DNA of 64,000 nucleotides from contig NZ_JAGKIK010000021.1 in the NCBI RefSeq assembly GCF_017897595.1, positions 1-64,000 on the forward strand, read 5' to 3'. A program made the position numbers and the translations under genes. Below are positions 62,518 through 64,000 of this stretch, piece after piece. Source of the stretch: Aquimarina sp. U1-2. Lineage in GTDB: Bacteria; Bacteroidota; Bacteroidia; Flavobacteriales; Flavobacteriaceae. The notes beneath the pieces were generated by a model, which worked only from the letters and a program-made list of their open reading frames with translations, was not told the DNA's origin and ran no database searches. Within the stretch, counting starts at the first letter, position 1, and every line of letters starts with the position of its first letter.

Positions 62518-63031
62518 AATCTAGTAATTTGATTCGAACAAATTTAGTTGGATTAAAAGCTTCTTGATTTTGATTTGCCCAAACAAAAGGTACTGGGCGA
62601 AAGACCTTAAAGATATACTCCCCTTCTGTTAAATACGTATTTTTAATTGTACTTTTTATAACTTTTATCGAATCATGAATATGATCTTGTAACAGGTTAG
62701 AGTTATTTTGAACCCAATTCTTTTGCGTTATACCTGAACTGATTACAGAAGCTTCATACCCTATCATTCTTACTTTTCTGGATAATCCAAACGCATTTGA
62801 AAAGGAATGATTGCTAACATCTATTTTTTTAAATTCACCATTTTCCATTTTTTTATAGACTTCCATTAGAAGGTCTCGGGGATTCTTTGTGAAGAATCCC
62901 CAGCCTTCTGGAAAAGCATAACTGATTTGCCTTTGAATAGTACTATCTATAAGTATTTGATTGGCAAATGACGAAAAAAAAACTAGGATTGCGCCAATCA
63001 ACCAAATCGAAAAAACTACTCTTTTAATCAT
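62501..63031 (-). CDS. sdpA: SdpA-like protein (toxin maturation)
   Basis: 176 residues with one N-terminal membrane anchor (VVFSIWLIGAILVFFSSFANQILI). Then ISYAFPEGWGFFTKNPRDLLMEVYK follows: the P-x-G-W-x-F-F-T-K-N-P-R stretch is the hallmark of the SdpA family as I remember it. A region with NAFGLSRKVRMIGYE and a C-terminal strand-rich part (EYIFKVFRPVPFVWANQNQ) follow. In B. subtilis SdpA acts with SdpB on the SdpC precursor. Here it lies 11 bp after the sdpC-like gene and overlaps the sdpB-like gene, so order is C-A-B, not A-B-C. Confidence 0.85.
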   Translation of the reverse strand: MIKRVVFSIWLIGAILVFFSSFANQILIDSTIQRQISYAFPEGWGFFTKNPRDLLMEVYKKMENGEFKKIDVSNHSFSNAFGLSRKVRMIGYEASVISSGITQKNWVQNNSNLLQDHIHDSIKVIKSTIKNTYLTEGEYIFKVFRPVPFVWANQNQEAFNPTKFVRIKLLDYDTSN

Positions 63032-63042
63032 CGTTATTTATT

Positions 63043-63915
63043 TTAGTTTCCTTGTATAGTGCTATTTATTGCTGCAATAAATCTTTCTTGTTCTATGCTA
63101 GGCGTATTATTTACTGAATCACAGGGCCTGTCCTCCGTAGTTGGATCATCTGCTCCGCAGTCTTCGCCTCCACCTCCGCCCCAATAGGCGACTTTAAAAT
63201 ATACACTATATACTGCTACCGCAATAGAAACAGCTCCTGCAATTGCATACGCTATAGCGACAGCACCTGCAAAAACCAAGGCTTGAGGATCATCATGCTC
63301 TTCAATTTTTAAATTTTTACTTACATTATCGAAGATTTGGTTTAGTTGATTTCTATCCTCTGTTTTTGATATATCCAAAGTAGAAAGTTTATTTTTAAGG
63401 TCTTCATCTTCTTCTATAGCTCTTCCTATAGCGGTTGCTCTTTTGAAATTAGGGGATAATGACAGCGACTGATTGATTAATTTAGCAGACCGGTGCATCA
63501 TTCTGTTCATAGCATACAAGTTACCTGATTTAAAAACTTTTTCAAATTTTTCAAAAAAACCAGGATCTTCTTTTAATATAAAATCAGTCGTGAAACTGGC
63601 CATTTCACTCATAGATTCTTCTACTGATTTTATTTTAGTATGCGTATCCTTTGCTTGATCAAAATTTAATTTTTCAATAAACTTTTCAATCATTATTTTA
63701 CCGTCTCGTAAGGGTTTCACATCATCAGCAATTTTATTTTGATAAAAGAATAAACCAGCAAATAGCTCTTGCCCGCTATATTTCATATATTCTGATTGTA
63801 ATCCTATTTCAGTATTTTCACTGTAATCATCTTGGTAACAGCTTACAAATAGTACCATAAGTGACATTGTCATAAGCGTATAAAAATTATTCGAAATTTT
63901 TTTAATTCTTTTCAT
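63043..63915 (-). CDS. sdpC: SdpC-like toxin precursor (sporulation-delaying-protein family)
   Basis: 290 residues with an N-terminal signal ending in a possible lipobox (LMVLFVSC, Cys26). Residues 46-63 (YSGQELFAGLFFYQNKIA) match the conserved FSGEDYFRGLLFGQG-type segment of SdpC. EDPGFFEKFEKVFKSGNLYAMNRMMHRSAKLINQ (115-148) matches the following segment, DQPQYMDELKQSIDSKDP.... A long hydrophobic stretch at 212-245 (ALVFAGAVAIAYAIAGAVS, IAVAVYSVYFKVAYW) corresponds to the SDP toxin peptide. Glycines 246-250 and two Cys (253, 265) follow, where Bacillus SDP has its Cys pair before the hydrophobic part. The precursor is longer than the roughly 200-residue Bacillus one. I infer secretion, cleavage with SdpA/SdpB help and a membrane-active peptide; none is shown by sequence alone. 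First gene of the operon; no other gene lies in the remaining 85 bp. Confidence 0.82.
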   Translation of the reverse strand: MKRIKKISNNFYTLMTMSLMVLFVSCYQDDYSENTEIGLQSEYMKYSGQELFAGLFFYQNKIADDVKPLRDGKIMIEKFIEKLNFDQAKDTHTKIKSVEESMSEMASFTTDFILKEDPGFFEKFEKVFKSGNLYAMNRMMHRSAKLINQSLSLSPNFKRATAIGRAIEEDEDLKNKLSTLDISKTEDRNQLNQIFDNVSKNLKIEEHDDPQALVFAGAVAIAYAIAGAVSIAVAVYSVYFKVAYWGGGGGEDCGADDPTTEDRPCDSVNNTPSIEQERFIAAINSTIQGN

Positions 63916-64000
63916 GAGTTTTAGTTTTATTAGTTACCTACTCTATTAAAGGCTTTTCAGTTTCCGCCTTAACGCCGCGCAACGTCTTTTTTTATTGCTC

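Noticed and set aside
63968..63990. Integron attC-type site upstream of the sdp-like operon
   Set aside because: The boxes do not fit the RYYYAAC/GTTRRRY consensus, and no second half-site is visible.
1..64000. tRNA or rRNA genes
   Set aside because: No cloverleaf-like or rRNA-like stretch was recognised in any intergenic region, and the gaps are AT-rich; a tRNA scan would settle this.

Overview
The window reads as chromosomal DNA of a marine flavobacterium (phylum Bacteroidota, family Flavobacteriaceae; an Aquimarina-like genome is my impression, not a demonstrated assignment). The grounds are AT-rich DNA, lipoproteins with Bacteroidota-type lipoboxes, type IX secretion (T9SS) components and a T9SS sorting domain, TAnnTTTG -7 promoter boxes with TTTG -33 boxes, a FecR-DUF4974 anti-sigma factor, and a complete Na+-pumping NADH:quinone reductase (NQR) operon. 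No tRNA, rRNA, insertion sequence or CRISPR array was seen.

Layout. 1-11.2 kb: a surface-protein locus with a giant protein of 63-72-residue repeats (its start lies outside the window), a small secreted partner, a 1284-residue Calx-beta/SdrD_B/beta-helix protein and a protein with a T9SS type B C-terminal signal. 11.4-11.7 kb: a lone double-glycine-leader, four-cysteine peptide gene with its own terminator. 12.6-16.4 kb: a ClpP paralogue, a Tat-type VanY peptidase, two tandem CAP-domain lipoproteins and a secreted ankyrin protein. 16.7-18.2 kb: gpmI. 18.6-25.4 kb: an outer-membrane barrel, lipoproteins, and an ECF sigma / FecR / STN-barrel operon. Three starts here share an ACGCAGCG element. 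25.5-29.2 kb: a thioredoxin-like lipoprotein, map, a methyltransferase, apbE and a small conserved gene. 29.3-36.4 kb: a DUF4846 gene and nqrABCDEF. 36.5-47.2 kb: T9SS plug protein, DUF3667, apaG, DUF6695-like, NRDE, pruA, GNAT, rsmG, a desaturase, an aminotransferase and an 88-residue orphan. 47.7-58.0 kb: trkA-trkH, menG-porT, a SpoU methyltransferase, tamL, fbaA and accD. 58.1-60.9 kb: rpsO and pnp. 61.1-63.9 kb: a four-gene minus-strand operon that closely resembles the Bacillus sdp toxin system (SdpC-like precursor, SdpA, SdpB) plus a small membrane protein.

How the genes work together. ApbE probably attaches FMN covalently to NqrB and NqrC, and the resulting Na+ gradient would serve transport, including perhaps TrkAH K+ uptake. 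PorT and the plug protein belong to the same T9SS that would export the CHU_C-domain protein at 10-11 kb. The rest is mostly housekeeping (glycolysis, proline catabolism, fatty-acid and menaquinone synthesis, RNA decay).

The most interesting items are the Sdp-like operon at the right end, the orphan double-glycine peptide, the ECF locus with its shared promoter-like motif, and several families of dispersed intergenic elements: one of three copies near 5.9, 12.4 and 23.2 kb, one of three copies near 18.3, 47.3 and 57.9 kb, and one of two copies directly upstream of the desaturase and porT.
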